Part shown: in pieces, positions 29,321 to 38,451 of the stretch
Numbering within the stretch: position 1 is the first letter of the stretch
How the letters are laid out: every line of letters begins with the position of its first letter
Assembly: GCA_913020115.1 (NCBI GenBank)
Contig: CAJWBQ010000012.1
Coordinates: 1 to 64,000 of the forward strand
Direction: 5' to 3'
Source of the DNA: an uncultured Cellvibrionales bacterium
GTDB taxonomy: Bacteria; Pseudomonadota; Gammaproteobacteria; Pseudomonadales; Cellvibrionaceae
DNA: 64,000 nt
The notes under the pieces: generated by a model
Databases searched by the model: none
The model's input: the letters and a program-made list of their open reading frames with translations, nothing else
Told to the model about the DNA's origin: nothing
Translations under genes and position numbers: made by a program

Positions 29321-29706
29321 GGGGGCGTGGTCTTAGACAGGAAGTCTTGCATCGGGTCGAGACCGCGGTCCAACAGCACTAAATTACTCCCTGGAGATGA
29401 GTTTAAAGAGTTTTTTCGAGAAAGTTAAACGCATTAAACCTGAATATAGATAATCGCCTGGCAGGCCTCTTAAACCCGACCGCTTTGCTCACTCATTGGG
29501 CCGTGCGGGCTAACCTCATACTCGTCAAAACCTTCTTCCTCCAGAACACTAAATAGTATATGAATACATTGAAAAAACGGCTGTCACTCATCGCGTTAGA
29601 TAGGCCGTGGGCCATCCTAGACTCCTGGAAGGATAAGCGGTAGCAGAGCTATAACGCCAAAATTCACTGTGCTAAAATTGCCAAATTAATTTGAGAAGTA
29701 AATAGA
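29314..29706. other. Intergenic region after purL with a possible decayed gene end
   Basis: About 390 bases without an intact gene. On the minus strand 29470-29583 reads open for 38 codons ending TAA and looks protein-like (LEEEGFDEYEVSPHGPMSEQ), with a TGA just upstream; it may be a gene remnant. A GACCGCGGTC palindrome lies near 29361-29370. The last 15 bases before the next ATG (TTTGAGAAGTAAATAGA) provide a weak ribosome site. Confidence 0.4.
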
Positions 29707-30951
29707 ATGGTTGAGCAACCTGTATTTGAGCAGATGCAAAATGCGGTAGAGCGATTAAAGCGAGCAGGGGCACTTGGTCGTTCGCCGGCTTATGTAAAAT
29801 TACTTGATTATTTAGCTGAAACGACTATTACGGCTTCTCCCTGTAGTGAATTGTCGATAGCGTTTGAGGTGTTCGATAAAGATGAGAGTTTTGATGTAGC
29901 ATCAGATTCAACAGTGCGAGTGTATATCTACAACCTGCGCCGCAAGCTAGATGTGTATTACAGTGGGCCAGGCCGTATCGATGAAATAAAATTGATTATC
30001 CCAAAGGGAGAGTATCGGCTTCTTGTTGAGCGGAATAAGCCTGTTTCTAAGTTACTAGATCTTAAAGAAAACTGGGGTCAAAATATCCACTCCATTGGCT
30101 TAGCAGTTGTTGGCCTGGTGATTGGTGCAATACTGACTTTTTTACTGATGATAGACGCTGACAGTAAATATCAGTTCAGTGATGAACAGTTAGCTTTTTG
30201 GGGTAATATTCTAACCGATGATAGGCCCGTGGTAGTGGTAGTTGGTGACTACTATATCTTTGGCGAGACCGGTGATAGTGGTGAGACTCGATTGGTGCGA
30301 GAGTTCGACATTAACTCTGAAGGTGATTTGCGCGACAAATTAAAAGCGCAGACAAAGGGCGTTGGCGCAGGCTCAATCGATGAGCATTTTGATTTGGCGC
30401 TGACTTATTTACCGCGAGGAAGTGTGTACGCCTTGGCCAGTGTGCAGAAAATTCTTCAGCTGGCGGAGAAAGCGCCGCGGATTACCATGATGTCGGAGTT
30501 TAGTGCTGAGGATTTACGCGCAAATCATGTTATTTATCTTGGATATATTAGTGGCCTAGGTGTGTTGGAGAGATATACTTTCTCGGCTTCCCGCTTCGAT
30601 ATCGGTTATTCCTATGACGATTTGGCTGATGCGGTGACCGGTGAGCACTATTCCAGCGATTTTATTGCTGCGGAAAATGATCGTAACTTTGTTGATTATG
30701 GGTTGATCGCGAGTTTTTCAGTGGCTGAAAATAACCAGGTGGTGATTCTTACGGGTACGCGAGACGCTGGTTTAATGGAAATGTCGGAGCTTGCTATTAC
30801 GTCCGATGTGTTAAGAAGAATGGAGTTGAGCGTTAACGAAAATTCTGCATTTTTATCGGTATTTAAAGTTAACGGTTTTAATCTCACTAATATCAGCGGG
30901 GAACTGATTAATAGTGAGTATCTAGACGTAGATCGTATTTCCGGGCAATAA
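29707..30951 (+). CDS. Membrane-bound winged-helix regulator, ToxR-like layout
   Basis: The 414-residue protein has a cytoplasmic winged-helix domain at residues about 25-108: LDYLAETT, IAFEVFDKDESFDVASDSTV, VYIYNLRRKLDVYY and LIIPKGEYRLL. This is the pattern seen in wHTH domains fused to adenylate-cyclase, TolB or TPR modules. A membrane helix follows (about 129-149) and then a roughly 260-residue periplasmic domain with no motif that I recognise. The layout parallels ToxR/CadC one-component sensors. It ends 22 bases from the convergent secreted-protein gene and probably regulates the adjoining PepSY/TonB genes, though that is inference. Confidence 0.65.
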   Translation: MVEQPVFEQMQNAVERLKRAGALGRSPAYVKLLDYLAETTITASPCSELSIAFEVFDKDESFDVASDSTVRVYIYNLRRKLDVYYSGPGRIDEIKLIIPKGEYRLLVERNKPVSKLLDLKENWGQNIHSIGLAVVGLVIGAILTFLLMIDADSKYQFSDEQLAFWGNILTDDRPVVVVVGDYYIFGETGDSGETRLVREFDINSEGDLRDKLKAQTKGVGAGSIDEHFDLALTYLPRGSVYALASVQKILQLAEKAPRITMMSEFSAEDLRANHVIYLGYISGLGVLERYTFSASRFDIGYSYDDLADAVTGEHYSSDFIAAENDRNFVDYGLIASFSVAENNQVVILTGTRDAGLMEMSELAITSDVLRRMELSVNENSAFLSVFKVNGFNLTNISGELINSEYLDVDRISGQ

Positions 30952-30968
30952 ATGCCAAGAAAGGCATT
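30951..30968. terminator. Hairpin between convergent genes
   Basis: AATGCC-AAGAAA-GGCATT forms a 6-base stem right after the wHTH gene stop and 6 bases before the convergent gene end. No T-run; weak. Confidence 0.35.
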
Positions 30969-30973
30969 GCTAA

Positions 30974-31426
30974 TTAATCTTCTCTATAAAAACCCGCCAA
31001 ATTTAGTGTGATGACAATATCATTCTCGCTGTCATTTTTAAGATACCATCCATGTGTGCCTGTAAAAGCGGCGGTCATACGGCCGCTTCCTTTGCCATCT
31101 GTGTGAACTTTGTAAAACATCACCTTGCCCGCTTGGCCAGTGCTGGGTTTGATGTGACCGTGAAATTCGGTTGATAGTAGTGAGGCCTCAGCTATATTGG
31201 ATGTCCAAGCATAAACAATTGTATCCCCTTCCTCGACATGAATGTTGAACTCATCATCGGAATTTGCGGCTATGGGTATTTCAAACGTATTGGTGTGATA
31301 GCTAAGTTTACCTTCACTATAGGTGCCATCCGTTAATGGCAGATCAATCCATTCTTCAGCAGAGGCAGTGTTGAGTGTAATTGCGGCTATGAACATGGTG
31401 GTGACTAAAACAATATTTTTTAACAT
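30974..31426 (-). CDS. Secreted hypothetical protein of the iron module
   Basis: The 150-residue protein has a signal peptide (LVTTMFIAAITLNTASAEEW). The mature part is beta-rich: FNIHVEEGDTIVYAWTSN, then HTDGKGSGRMTAAFTGTHGW and a closing NDIVITLNLAGFY. The H-x-D-G-K-G...G-x-H-G-W-Y pattern recalls the C-terminal half of proteins annotated as transmembrane anchor proteins in marine bacteria, which sit near PepSY or metal genes. It lies 43 bases after the PepSY gene and is likely in its operon. Function unknown. Confidence 0.65.
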   Translation of the reverse strand: MLKNIVLVTTMFIAAITLNTASAEEWIDLPLTDGTYSEGKLSYHTNTFEIPIAANSDDEFNIHVEEGDTIVYAWTSNIAEASLLSTEFHGHIKPSTGQAGKVMFYKVHTDGKGSGRMTAAFTGTHGWYLKNDSENDIVITLNLAGFYRED

Positions 31427-31469
31427 CTGAATCTCTCTTAAGTTGTAATTGGATTTGGGTTGTCAGTAT

Positions 31470-32996
31470 TCACACTGATGGTCTGCTGGATGGTATTGGT
31501 TTATTTGCTTTTTTCCGGCCTTGTTTTTTAACACGGCGCCAGCCTATTACTATTGAAGTGATGGAGAAAAATAAACCAATAGTACAGAGGCTAATAACGA
31601 TTACGTCCCATAAGGGTCTGTGTTGAATTAATATGGGGAAATCTAAGCTGTGTAGTCCGTTATATAGCCAACGTTGAACTCGATCTTTCAGAGTTTTCCG
31701 CTCTATTACAACACCTGTTTTTAGATCAATGTGGAACCAAGTCGATTCCGTATCATTAAATTTCACGCGTAATATAGGCAAAGGATGGAAGCGTTTGTGA
31801 TGCGAATAATAGTAGGCGTCATACTGATTTAGTTGTTGATTTGACGCTATTTCTGCATCGGGTATAAGATTTTCCACGGCGAATTCAATTTCTCGTGATA
31901 AGAATTTTTTCTTGGTATTTTCGCGGCTATAAATAGTAGTGTTATTGGGCGTGCTCTGCCCCGTAAGATAGGATTTTCCCCGTATCCAGTGCCATGTGAG
32001 CTGTTTGGTTTCTCCAGATTTAGCCAGCAATTTTTGAATTTCCTGAACGTTGTTGTAGCTCCATTTCGGCTGACTTAAACTGCCATCTTGTTCATAGCGC
32101 TGCACTTGTTCATCAAACCTAAACTTAGCATCAAATAGGCCCCATGGATTCATAGACATTAGTCCGCTGAACATATAAGTAAAAAGAAAAACGACCATTA
32201 CCAAGCCCAGTATATGGTGGTACTTGGATACGCCTCTATAGGGGGTGATTTCGTTATTTTTATAACGACGTTTTAAGCGCAAGAGCTGTAAGCCGACGAT
32301 GGCCCCGGTGATGATTAGTAGCAAGCCAATCAACGATAAAACAATGATGGTGTTGGCCCAGAGAGCGCCGTGTTTACGCAGAGTCAGAGGGTAAAACCAG
32401 TGTAAATTGGAGCCAACCCAATTCCACATCCGCTCAGCTCGAGTGGTATCCCTCACTACTTGTCCTGTCTTGGATGAGATATAGAGTTGGGTATGAGCGC
32501 GGTCTTTGATGCTCACTAGGTGCAGTGGTCGGTGACTATTGAGGGCGCTGGAAAGCGACCACTGATCCATGTCTATTTGTGCTTGGTATTGCGCTCTGTA
32601 AACCTTCTCGGGATGTTGATTTTGGTAAAATACCTGCGCTGATTCAATCGCCTGCGTTGCGGTGATGTTTTCAAGGGGCTTGCCATTGTCGGCATACATT
32701 CCTTGCCAGGAATAATCGCTATGTTTGGTTAGGTAAATGGGGCGCGTGGCTACCGTTGTCAATGTGAGTCGACCCAATGATGATTTATCGGGGAATTTCT
32801 TCAAGAATGTTTCAGGGCCAACGGTTATATTTCCTGGTTCAATGTTACTTAAACCAGCATAGTATTCTTCATTTGTCAGCTCGGGAAAGCTAACATACAT
32901 CATTACCACACCCGTAAAAAACCACATGCCAACTAATAAACACATGCCGATGCCGGTCCAGCGATGGGTGAGATGAAGAAGTCTTTTTATTTTCAT
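31470..32996 (-). CDS. PepSY-associated transmembrane protein (iron-uptake type)
   Basis: The 508-residue membrane protein starts KRLLHLTHRWTGIGMCLLVG, the standard opening of PepSY-associated TM proteins, with further helices near residues 215-240, 260-285 and 470-490. Several paired His (HRW, HHILG, HHKRFH) resemble those suggested for heme ligation in siderophore-reductase-like members. Such genes commonly accompany TonB-dependent siderophore receptors, which is the case here: the receptor is directly upstream. A role in ferric-siderophore reduction or export is plausible but not shown. Confidence 0.82.
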   Translation of the reverse strand: MKIKRLLHLTHRWTGIGMCLLVGMWFFTGVVMMYVSFPELTNEEYYAGLSNIEPGNITVGPETFLKKFPDKSSLGRLTLTTVATRPIYLTKHSDYSWQGMYADNGKPLENITATQAIESAQVFYQNQHPEKVYRAQYQAQIDMDQWSLSSALNSHRPLHLVSIKDRAHTQLYISSKTGQVVRDTTRAERMWNWVGSNLHWFYPLTLRKHGALWANTIIVLSLIGLLLIITGAIVGLQLLRLKRRYKNNEITPYRGVSKYHHILGLVMVVFLFTYMFSGLMSMNPWGLFDAKFRFDEQVQRYEQDGSLSQPKWSYNNVQEIQKLLAKSGETKQLTWHWIRGKSYLTGQSTPNNTTIYSRENTKKKFLSREIEFAVENLIPDAEIASNQQLNQYDAYYYSHHKRFHPLPILRVKFNDTESTWFHIDLKTGVVIERKTLKDRVQRWLYNGLHSLDFPILIQHRPLWDVIVISLCTIGLFFSITSIVIGWRRVKKQGRKKANKPIPSSRPSV

Positions 32997-33024
32997 TGCT
33001 TGTGTATTTTATTCATTGCTTAGT

Positions 33025-33067
33025 AAAGGGCAGTTCACATGACGTGGTCAGCGGTGAATCTGCCTTT
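33025..33067 (-). other. Imperfect stem-loop between receptor and PepSY genes
   Basis: On the minus strand AAAGGCAGATTCAC and GTGAACTGCCCTTT pair with two single-base bulges around about 15 bases. It lies in the 93-base gap of the receptor/PepSY operon and could lower downstream transcription or stabilise the receptor mRNA. Confidence 0.4.
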
Positions 33068-33089
33068 CAAATTACTGGGTGTTGTGTGC

Positions 33090-35234
33090 TTAGAATCGGT
33101 AATCGGTCGTTAGGCTTAACGTCCGAGGTTTTCCCACTAACCACGTTCCTGTGTAGTAACTAGCAGAGGCATAGAGTTCATCAGACAGGTTGTCAATACG
33201 CAGGCTTAAATTCAGGGCGCTATTAACACTGTACTTCACTGTTGTATCTATTACGGTATAAGACGGAATAGATGCCGAAGAGTTGTAGCGCTCGCCCACA
33301 TAGCGAACATCTGCTAGGAGCTTTAGTTTGTCGTTGGCGGACCAGATTAGGCCGAGGTTTGCAGATTTTTCTGGCACAAGATTTGGCGTGCTGCCGGTGT
33401 CGATTTCTGCATTCAAAACAACCGCGTTACCGCTCATTGTCAGTGAATCAGTCACAGAGAAATCGAATCCTATTTCAACACCTTGAGACGTTTGTTTATC
33501 TATAATAATCACGTCGTCGGGATTAATCGAATCTGGGTCATCTTCAAGCAAATCATTTTTAACAATCTTAAAGATGGCCAAATTCCATTGCAGGCGGTCG
33601 TTTGCTAATTGCTGCTTAATACCCACTTCGAACTGTTCGCTTTTAATCATATCAGATTTGCGATTAGAGGCGCTGGCTGTGACGATGCTGTTGCTAGGGT
33701 GAGACGCGCCAGTGGAATATTGGCCATAGAGTGAGCTTGAGTCGGCGACATTAAAAACTAGGCCCAGTCTACCGGTAGAAGCATCTACCGATTGATTAAT
33801 TGGATCTCGACCAAAGCGGGTATAGTCGGTTTGAACGTCTTCATGGCGCAAACCTGCAACCAATGATAAGTGTTCGCTGAGCTTTAGTTGGCTTTCACCG
33901 AAAATTGCATATTGATTTACGTCTGAAGTATTGTCGAGCAGGACATTGGCATCGGTTAAATCTGACAGCGTACCGGTGTTGAAGCTATAAGGGTCAATTG
34001 TATCGAAGTCACCAGCCCAATCGATTGGGTTTGAGTTGGCGGGGCCAAAATTACTCGGGCGTTCAAAGGCAATATCGTTTATTTCAAAGCCGATCGACGA
34101 TTGTAGGTTGAAATTCGCTATCGTATTGGCGAAGACGAAATTAGTGCGGAAGCCGTTGTGGCTCATCTCTTGACCGATAACCAATGGGTCAAAACGATCG
34201 ACCAGCCCCGTATTATTGTTAAAGGAATAGGACTCAGCATTTTTCCAGTATCGATCAGTTTCTAAATGGTATACCTCAGCGTCCAGTGCACTGGACTCAG
34301 AAATGACCCAGTCTGCTTTAACACGGAAAGCTTGATCGGTATAGCGAATCTCTGCATCGCCAACATTAAAATTACTTTTAATGAAATCCGGGTGAAAATC
34401 ACCGTCCTGCACAATGGTGCCAAAATATTTCATTGGCTGTTGATCGCCATAGTCGTAGCGTGCAGTGAGAACTAAATTTTCACTGGGTGTCCAGCGTAGC
34501 GAGCCAGAGACCATTTCGGCTTCACTGTCGCTATTGGCAAGCCAATTGTCAGACTGGTTATTGCTGTAATCGATACGATAAGCCAGGTTGTCAGTTATTC
34601 CGCCGGTTAAATCAACGCCGATAAATTTTGAGTTGTCCTGCCCCAGTGTTACTCGAATCTGACCACTTTGCTCCTGGCTAGGTGTTCTTGGAATCACATT
34701 GTAAGCACCACCGATGCCCCCTTCGCCATACAGGACCGAGGAAGGGCCTTTTAACACATCAATCCGCTCTACACTCCAGGTATCGAAGGGGAAGGTAATA
34801 GTCCCTGCCGCGGTGTAATAATTAGTGCCGTCAAATAAGTTGGTTACGGCACCGGCACCACGAAAGCCGCGAGCAGCGATACTCTGGCCGCCATTGCCAG
34901 GGTTGCCTTCATTAGTAAATCCGGCGGTTCTAGTTAGGGCTTCCATCACACTAAAATCTAGGCGTTCGCGGATGGTATCACCATTGATAACGATGACGGT
35001 GGCAGGCGTTTCCATCAGAGTAAGGTTTAGTCTGCTGCCAGTCTCGCTCTGGGTATTGAGGTGTTGGCCGAGTACAGAGACTTCTTCGATGGCATTGGCA
35101 ACCTTATTCTGTGCAAAGGCTCCAATTGACATGATTGAGCTAGCCAGCAGGGTCAAAGTGGCTGGTGTTAGGGTATGTTTAGTACGGGTATTTAAAACGG
35201 TTTTGACGGCCAGCGTCGTGTCTTCGATTTTCAT
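33090..35234 (-). CDS. TonB-dependent siderophore receptor
   Basis: The ATG at 35234 begins a signal peptide ending SIMSIGAFAQ; a GTG at 35285 would add 17 residues ahead of it. The 714-residue protein contains a plug domain (ETPATVIVINGDTIRERLDF, GFTNEGNPGNGGQSIAARGF, VLKGPSSVLYGEGGIGGAYN) and a 22-strand-type barrel ending LSLTTDYRF with terminal Phe. It imports ferric siderophores across the outer membrane using TonB energy. No Fur box was recognised upstream. The gene heads the PepSY/secreted-protein operon inside the purL-repeat-bounded segment. Confidence 0.93.
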   Translation of the reverse strand: MKIEDTTLAVKTVLNTRTKHTLTPATLTLLASSIMSIGAFAQNKVANAIEEVSVLGQHLNTQSETGSRLNLTLMETPATVIVINGDTIRERLDFSVMEALTRTAGFTNEGNPGNGGQSIAARGFRGAGAVTNLFDGTNYYTAAGTITFPFDTWSVERIDVLKGPSSVLYGEGGIGGAYNVIPRTPSQEQSGQIRVTLGQDNSKFIGVDLTGGITDNLAYRIDYSNNQSDNWLANSDSEAEMVSGSLRWTPSENLVLTARYDYGDQQPMKYFGTIVQDGDFHPDFIKSNFNVGDAEIRYTDQAFRVKADWVISESSALDAEVYHLETDRYWKNAESYSFNNNTGLVDRFDPLVIGQEMSHNGFRTNFVFANTIANFNLQSSIGFEINDIAFERPSNFGPANSNPIDWAGDFDTIDPYSFNTGTLSDLTDANVLLDNTSDVNQYAIFGESQLKLSEHLSLVAGLRHEDVQTDYTRFGRDPINQSVDASTGRLGLVFNVADSSSLYGQYSTGASHPSNSIVTASASNRKSDMIKSEQFEVGIKQQLANDRLQWNLAIFKIVKNDLLEDDPDSINPDDVIIIDKQTSQGVEIGFDFSVTDSLTMSGNAVVLNAEIDTGSTPNLVPEKSANLGLIWSANDKLKLLADVRYVGERYNSSASIPSYTVIDTTVKYSVNSALNLSLRIDNLSDELYASASYYTGTWLVGKPRTLSLTTDYRF

Positions 35235-35990
35235 TCGTTTAGTCTCGTAAAGAATTTGAGTGTTACAGGCTGAGAAGTTAATCACCTCAAAATACGATAC
35301 CTCTCCGTTTGATGGGGTTTGTCTGTAACTTGCGGATGATTTGAACGGATATCCTAAAGGCTAGAGTCTCTACTGCTAAGTGAAGGTATGTTTTTAAACA
35401 GTTAAATTAACGTCAGCTGGAAGCAGTGTTTATTGATATGGAGAGAGGCACCGAACGTGCTCAGACACCCTAGAGATTTGGCTGCCTTTTTGTTTATATT
35501 CGAAGGCGTTAACAACGTTAAAAAATTGTTAGTGCCGTCAAATGTGATCGAACGTGCACAGCATATAAGGCCTAGCGAGCCGTTTGGTTAAAAAAATAAA
35601 ATGGCGTGGTGAGTTAATCAAATTCAGTAACCCAGCTGGAGAAGTGCTCGTTTCATCTGAGTGCACTACCAGCCTCAGGTGGGAAAGGGTTTTAATCAGC
35701 CTTAGCGCCAACGAGGATTAATTGTTCATTCTTCGATATTCAGATTCTAGTCAAGGCCTCTTAATGGCACGAAGCGATAACTTTTAGGATGTCATGAGGA
35801 ATGCCCTGGGGCGAAGGCGGGGTTTGGTTGCTCTTGTTTAGGAATGCTCGAGTGTTTGTGGGGTAGTTCTTTTTGGAGTTTGGATTTTGGGCCGGATCGG
35901 GGTCTTCGAGCGAGAGCCTGAGCCGGAGTGGGGATCCGGTTCAGCCGCGCTGGGGTCATTGCGCCCGAGCCTGTCTTTCTAATGCTTAAA
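35235..35990. other. Intergenic region with decayed purL tail
   Basis: About 750 bases without an intact gene. It includes the upstream region of the TonB receptor (no clear promoter or Fur box seen), a TTAAC-AAC-GTTAA palindrome near 35511-35523, and the purL-tail copy at 35810-35873. The last 120 bases before the ABC transporter end are GC-rich with short inverted repeats such as GAGCCGGA and TCCGGTTC. Confidence 0.45.
35810..35873 (+). pseudogene. Decayed duplicate of the purL 3' end, right copy of direct repeat
   Basis: In frame it still reads [18 protein letters not shown] then stop, against [18 protein letters not shown] in intact purL. The last 34 bases are identical to purL; further left the match becomes patchy and gapped, back to about 35784. 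No other purL sequence is present. It marks the right edge of a segment inserted or rearranged behind purL. Confidence 0.75.
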
Positions 35991-37799
35991 CTAAAGCATT
36001 TCTAACTCTTTAATCTTTGAATCTTCGTCTAACTTTTTGTCTTGAAACTGTAGCTCTGCCAAGCGGCGGTAAAGGGGGGAGCTGGAAAGCAGTTCTGTGT
36101 GACTTCCTTGGGCTATGAGTTCGCCTTGGTCTAACACGGCAATGTTGTCGGCGTGCAGTATGGTTGCAAGGCGGTGGGCGATGATTAGGGTGGTTCTGTT
36201 TTTCATTAGTGCTTCTAGAGCTTGCTGAACGTGATGCTCGCTCTCGGCATCAAGGGCGCTGGTGGCTTCGTCGAGTAGTAAAATTTTGGGGTCTTTTAGT
36301 ATGGCGCGAGCGATGGCTAGGCGCTGTTTTTGGCCACCGGATAATCTTGTGCCTTGTTCGCCAAGGTGACTGGCGTAACCGTCTGGCAGTTGCATGATGA
36401 AGTCGTGGGCGTGGGCGGCTTTGGCGGCTTCTATAACTTCTTGGTCGCTGGCATCGGGCTTGCCGTAGCGAATGTTGTACCAAACGTCTGCGGTGAATAG
36501 GGCGGGTTGTTGGGGGACTAGGGCCATTTGTTGACGCAGATGGTGGGTGTCCATGTCTTTTATGTCGACGCCGTCCATGGTGATGCTGCCACTTTGGGGG
36601 TCGTAAAAGCGTTGTAACATTTCAAATATTGTTGATTTTCCGGCACCTGATGGGCCGACTAGGGCTAGGCTTTTGCCTTTTTCGATGCTGATGTTGAGTT
36701 TGCTCAGTGCCATTTGGTCTGGCCTGGAGGGGTAGTTAAAGTGCATGTCTTTGAAGGCGACAAAGGGGTGTTGTTTTTTGTCGTGGGCCTGGGGCGTTTT
36801 TAGGGCGCCGGGTTTGATTAGCGAGTCTACATTGAGTAGTTCTAATAGGCGTTCTGTGGCGCCGGCGGCTCTCTGTAGTTCGCCGTACACTTCGGAGATG
36901 GTGGCGACTGAGGCGCCCATCATGAGTGCGTAGAAGACGAATGCGGCGAGTTCTCCGCCGCTCATGTTGCCGGAGATCACGTCGTTGCCGCCTACCCATA
37001 ACATGCCGGTGATGGCGCTAAACATCATGAGGATGACGGCGGCGATTAGTAGGGCTCGCTGTTGGACGCGCTTTTTGGCGACGTTAAAGGCGGCGTCTAC
37101 TTCGCTGCCAAAGGCTGTCATTTCGCTGCTTTCACGGTTGTAGCTTTGGACTGTTTTTATGTGCTGAATTATTTCACCGGCGTAGCTGCCTACGTGAGCG
37201 ATGGAGTCTTGGCTACTTTTAGCTAGGTTGCGTACTCTGCGACCGTAGAGCAGCACGGGCATTAATACGAGAGGGATGCAGGCGAGGATGATTAGGCTCA
37301 GTTTCATGTTGGTGGCCAGCAGCATGATCAGTGCACCGACGAAGGTTAGGCTGCTGCGCAGAGCCATTGAGAATGAGGAGCCTATGATTGTTTGCAGTAA
37401 TGTGGTGTCGGTGGTGAGGCGAGACATTATTTCGCCGCTGCGGTTGGTTTCAAAATAGCTAGGGTGCAGTGTGATGATGTGGTTAAACACGGCTTTGCGA
37501 AGGTCGGCGCTCACGCGTTCGCCTAGCCAGGAAACTAGATAAAAACGGATGTAGGTACCCACGGCCATGCAGACGGATAAGCTCATGATGATGAATACGG
37601 CATTGCGTAAGGCGGCATCAGATTTTGCACCAAATCCCTCGTCGATGAGAATTCGTACTCCCTGACCTATGCCTAAGGTAATGGCCGCGGTGAATACAAG
37701 TGCAATACAAGCGGCGACAAGGGTTTTCTTATAGCGGGCAATAAATTGCCAGAGTTCTAAAATAATTGAAAAACTTTGCTTGGGCGCTGGGCTGGTCAT
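35991..37799 (-). CDS. ABC exporter, fused membrane and ATPase domains (MsbA/LmrA type)
   Basis: The 602-residue half-transporter has six membrane helices (residues about 20-320) and a C-terminal ATPase. Walker A is GPSGAGKST, the signature is LSGGQKQRLAIARAIL, Walker B is ILLLDEATSALDAESE, and the H-loop is LIIAHRLATI. It exports hydrophobic compounds or lipids as a homodimer or heterodimer; substrate is unknown. It lacks an N-terminal peptidase. It stands alone and was probably the original downstream neighbour of purL before the iron module arrived (inference). Confidence 0.9.
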   Translation of the reverse strand: MTSPAPKQSFSIILELWQFIARYKKTLVAACIALVFTAAITLGIGQGVRILIDEGFGAKSDAALRNAVFIIMSLSVCMAVGTYIRFYLVSWLGERVSADLRKAVFNHIITLHPSYFETNRSGEIMSRLTTDTTLLQTIIGSSFSMALRSSLTFVGALIMLLATNMKLSLIILACIPLVLMPVLLYGRRVRNLAKSSQDSIAHVGSYAGEIIQHIKTVQSYNRESSEMTAFGSEVDAAFNVAKKRVQQRALLIAAVILMMFSAITGMLWVGGNDVISGNMSGGELAAFVFYALMMGASVATISEVYGELQRAAGATERLLELLNVDSLIKPGALKTPQAHDKKQHPFVAFKDMHFNYPSRPDQMALSKLNISIEKGKSLALVGPSGAGKSTIFEMLQRFYDPQSGSITMDGVDIKDMDTHHLRQQMALVPQQPALFTADVWYNIRYGKPDASDQEVIEAAKAAHAHDFIMQLPDGYASHLGEQGTRLSGGQKQRLAIARAILKDPKILLLDEATSALDAESEHHVQQALEALMKNRTTLIIAHRLATILHADNIAVLDQGELIAQGSHTELLSSSPLYRRLAELQFQDKKLDEDSKIKELEML

Positions 37800-38019
37800 G
37801 GGCTTGTCTTTATTGGAGTTTAGAATCTATAGATGCGGGTATCTTAGCCTATTTCAATGCGGTGACTGCAAAAGCAAGTGTAAAAGACCGTAAAGAGGGC
37901 CGTCAATGTTGACTCATCTGATCAGTAAAAATGTCTGTTCGGGTCAGTGAGTCTGAAGAGTGCTGACGTTAGACTCTACGTATAATCAGATAGAGCGACA
38001 TAATTCATAAGGCAGGTGC

Positions 38020-38451
38020 ATGACGATGACAGATGATTTAGGTATAGATATCCCAATAATTCGCCAAATGGGCGCGGAAATATTAGAGATACGCGATTCG
38101 GGAGTGAAAGTGAAGATGCCCTTAGCGCCGAATATTAATCACGTTGGGATGATGTATGCGGGTTCACTGTTCACTTTAGCAGAATTTCCGGCGGGCATTG
38201 TATTTATGAAGCGTTTGGATACATCTAAAGTTGTGCCAATAGTGGCGGAAGTTAATATTCGATATCGACGCCCGGCACTGACTGATATATACGCTGATTT
38301 TCAATTTGAAGATGAAATATTTGCACGCCTTCAAGCTGAGGCCCTTGAGAAGGGCAAAGCTAGTTTTAAGCATGCCCAAGAGCTAACCGACGAGAGTGGG
38401 GAAGTGGTGGCGGTTTCTGAGGCGCGTTACGTGATTATCAAGGCACCTTAG
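38020..38451 (+). CDS. Hotdog-fold thioesterase-like protein (YiiD C-terminal/PaaI type)
   Basis: The 143-residue protein contains LAPNINHVGMMYAGSLFTLAEFPAG, the long helix start of a hotdog fold, and VPIVAEVNIRYRRPALTDIYADFQ. It resembles the C-terminal domain of YiiD and DUF4442/PaaI thioesterases that hydrolyse acyl-CoAs. A second ATG two codons in, at 38026, has better spacing from AGG and could be the true start. It overlaps the convergent RluA-family gene by 4 bases. Confidence 0.78.
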   Translation: MTMTDDLGIDIPIIRQMGAEILEIRDSGVKVKMPLAPNINHVGMMYAGSLFTLAEFPAGIVFMKRLDTSKVVPIVAEVNIRYRRPALTDIYADFQFEDEIFARLQAEALEKGKASFKHAQELTDESGEVVAVSEARYVIIKAP

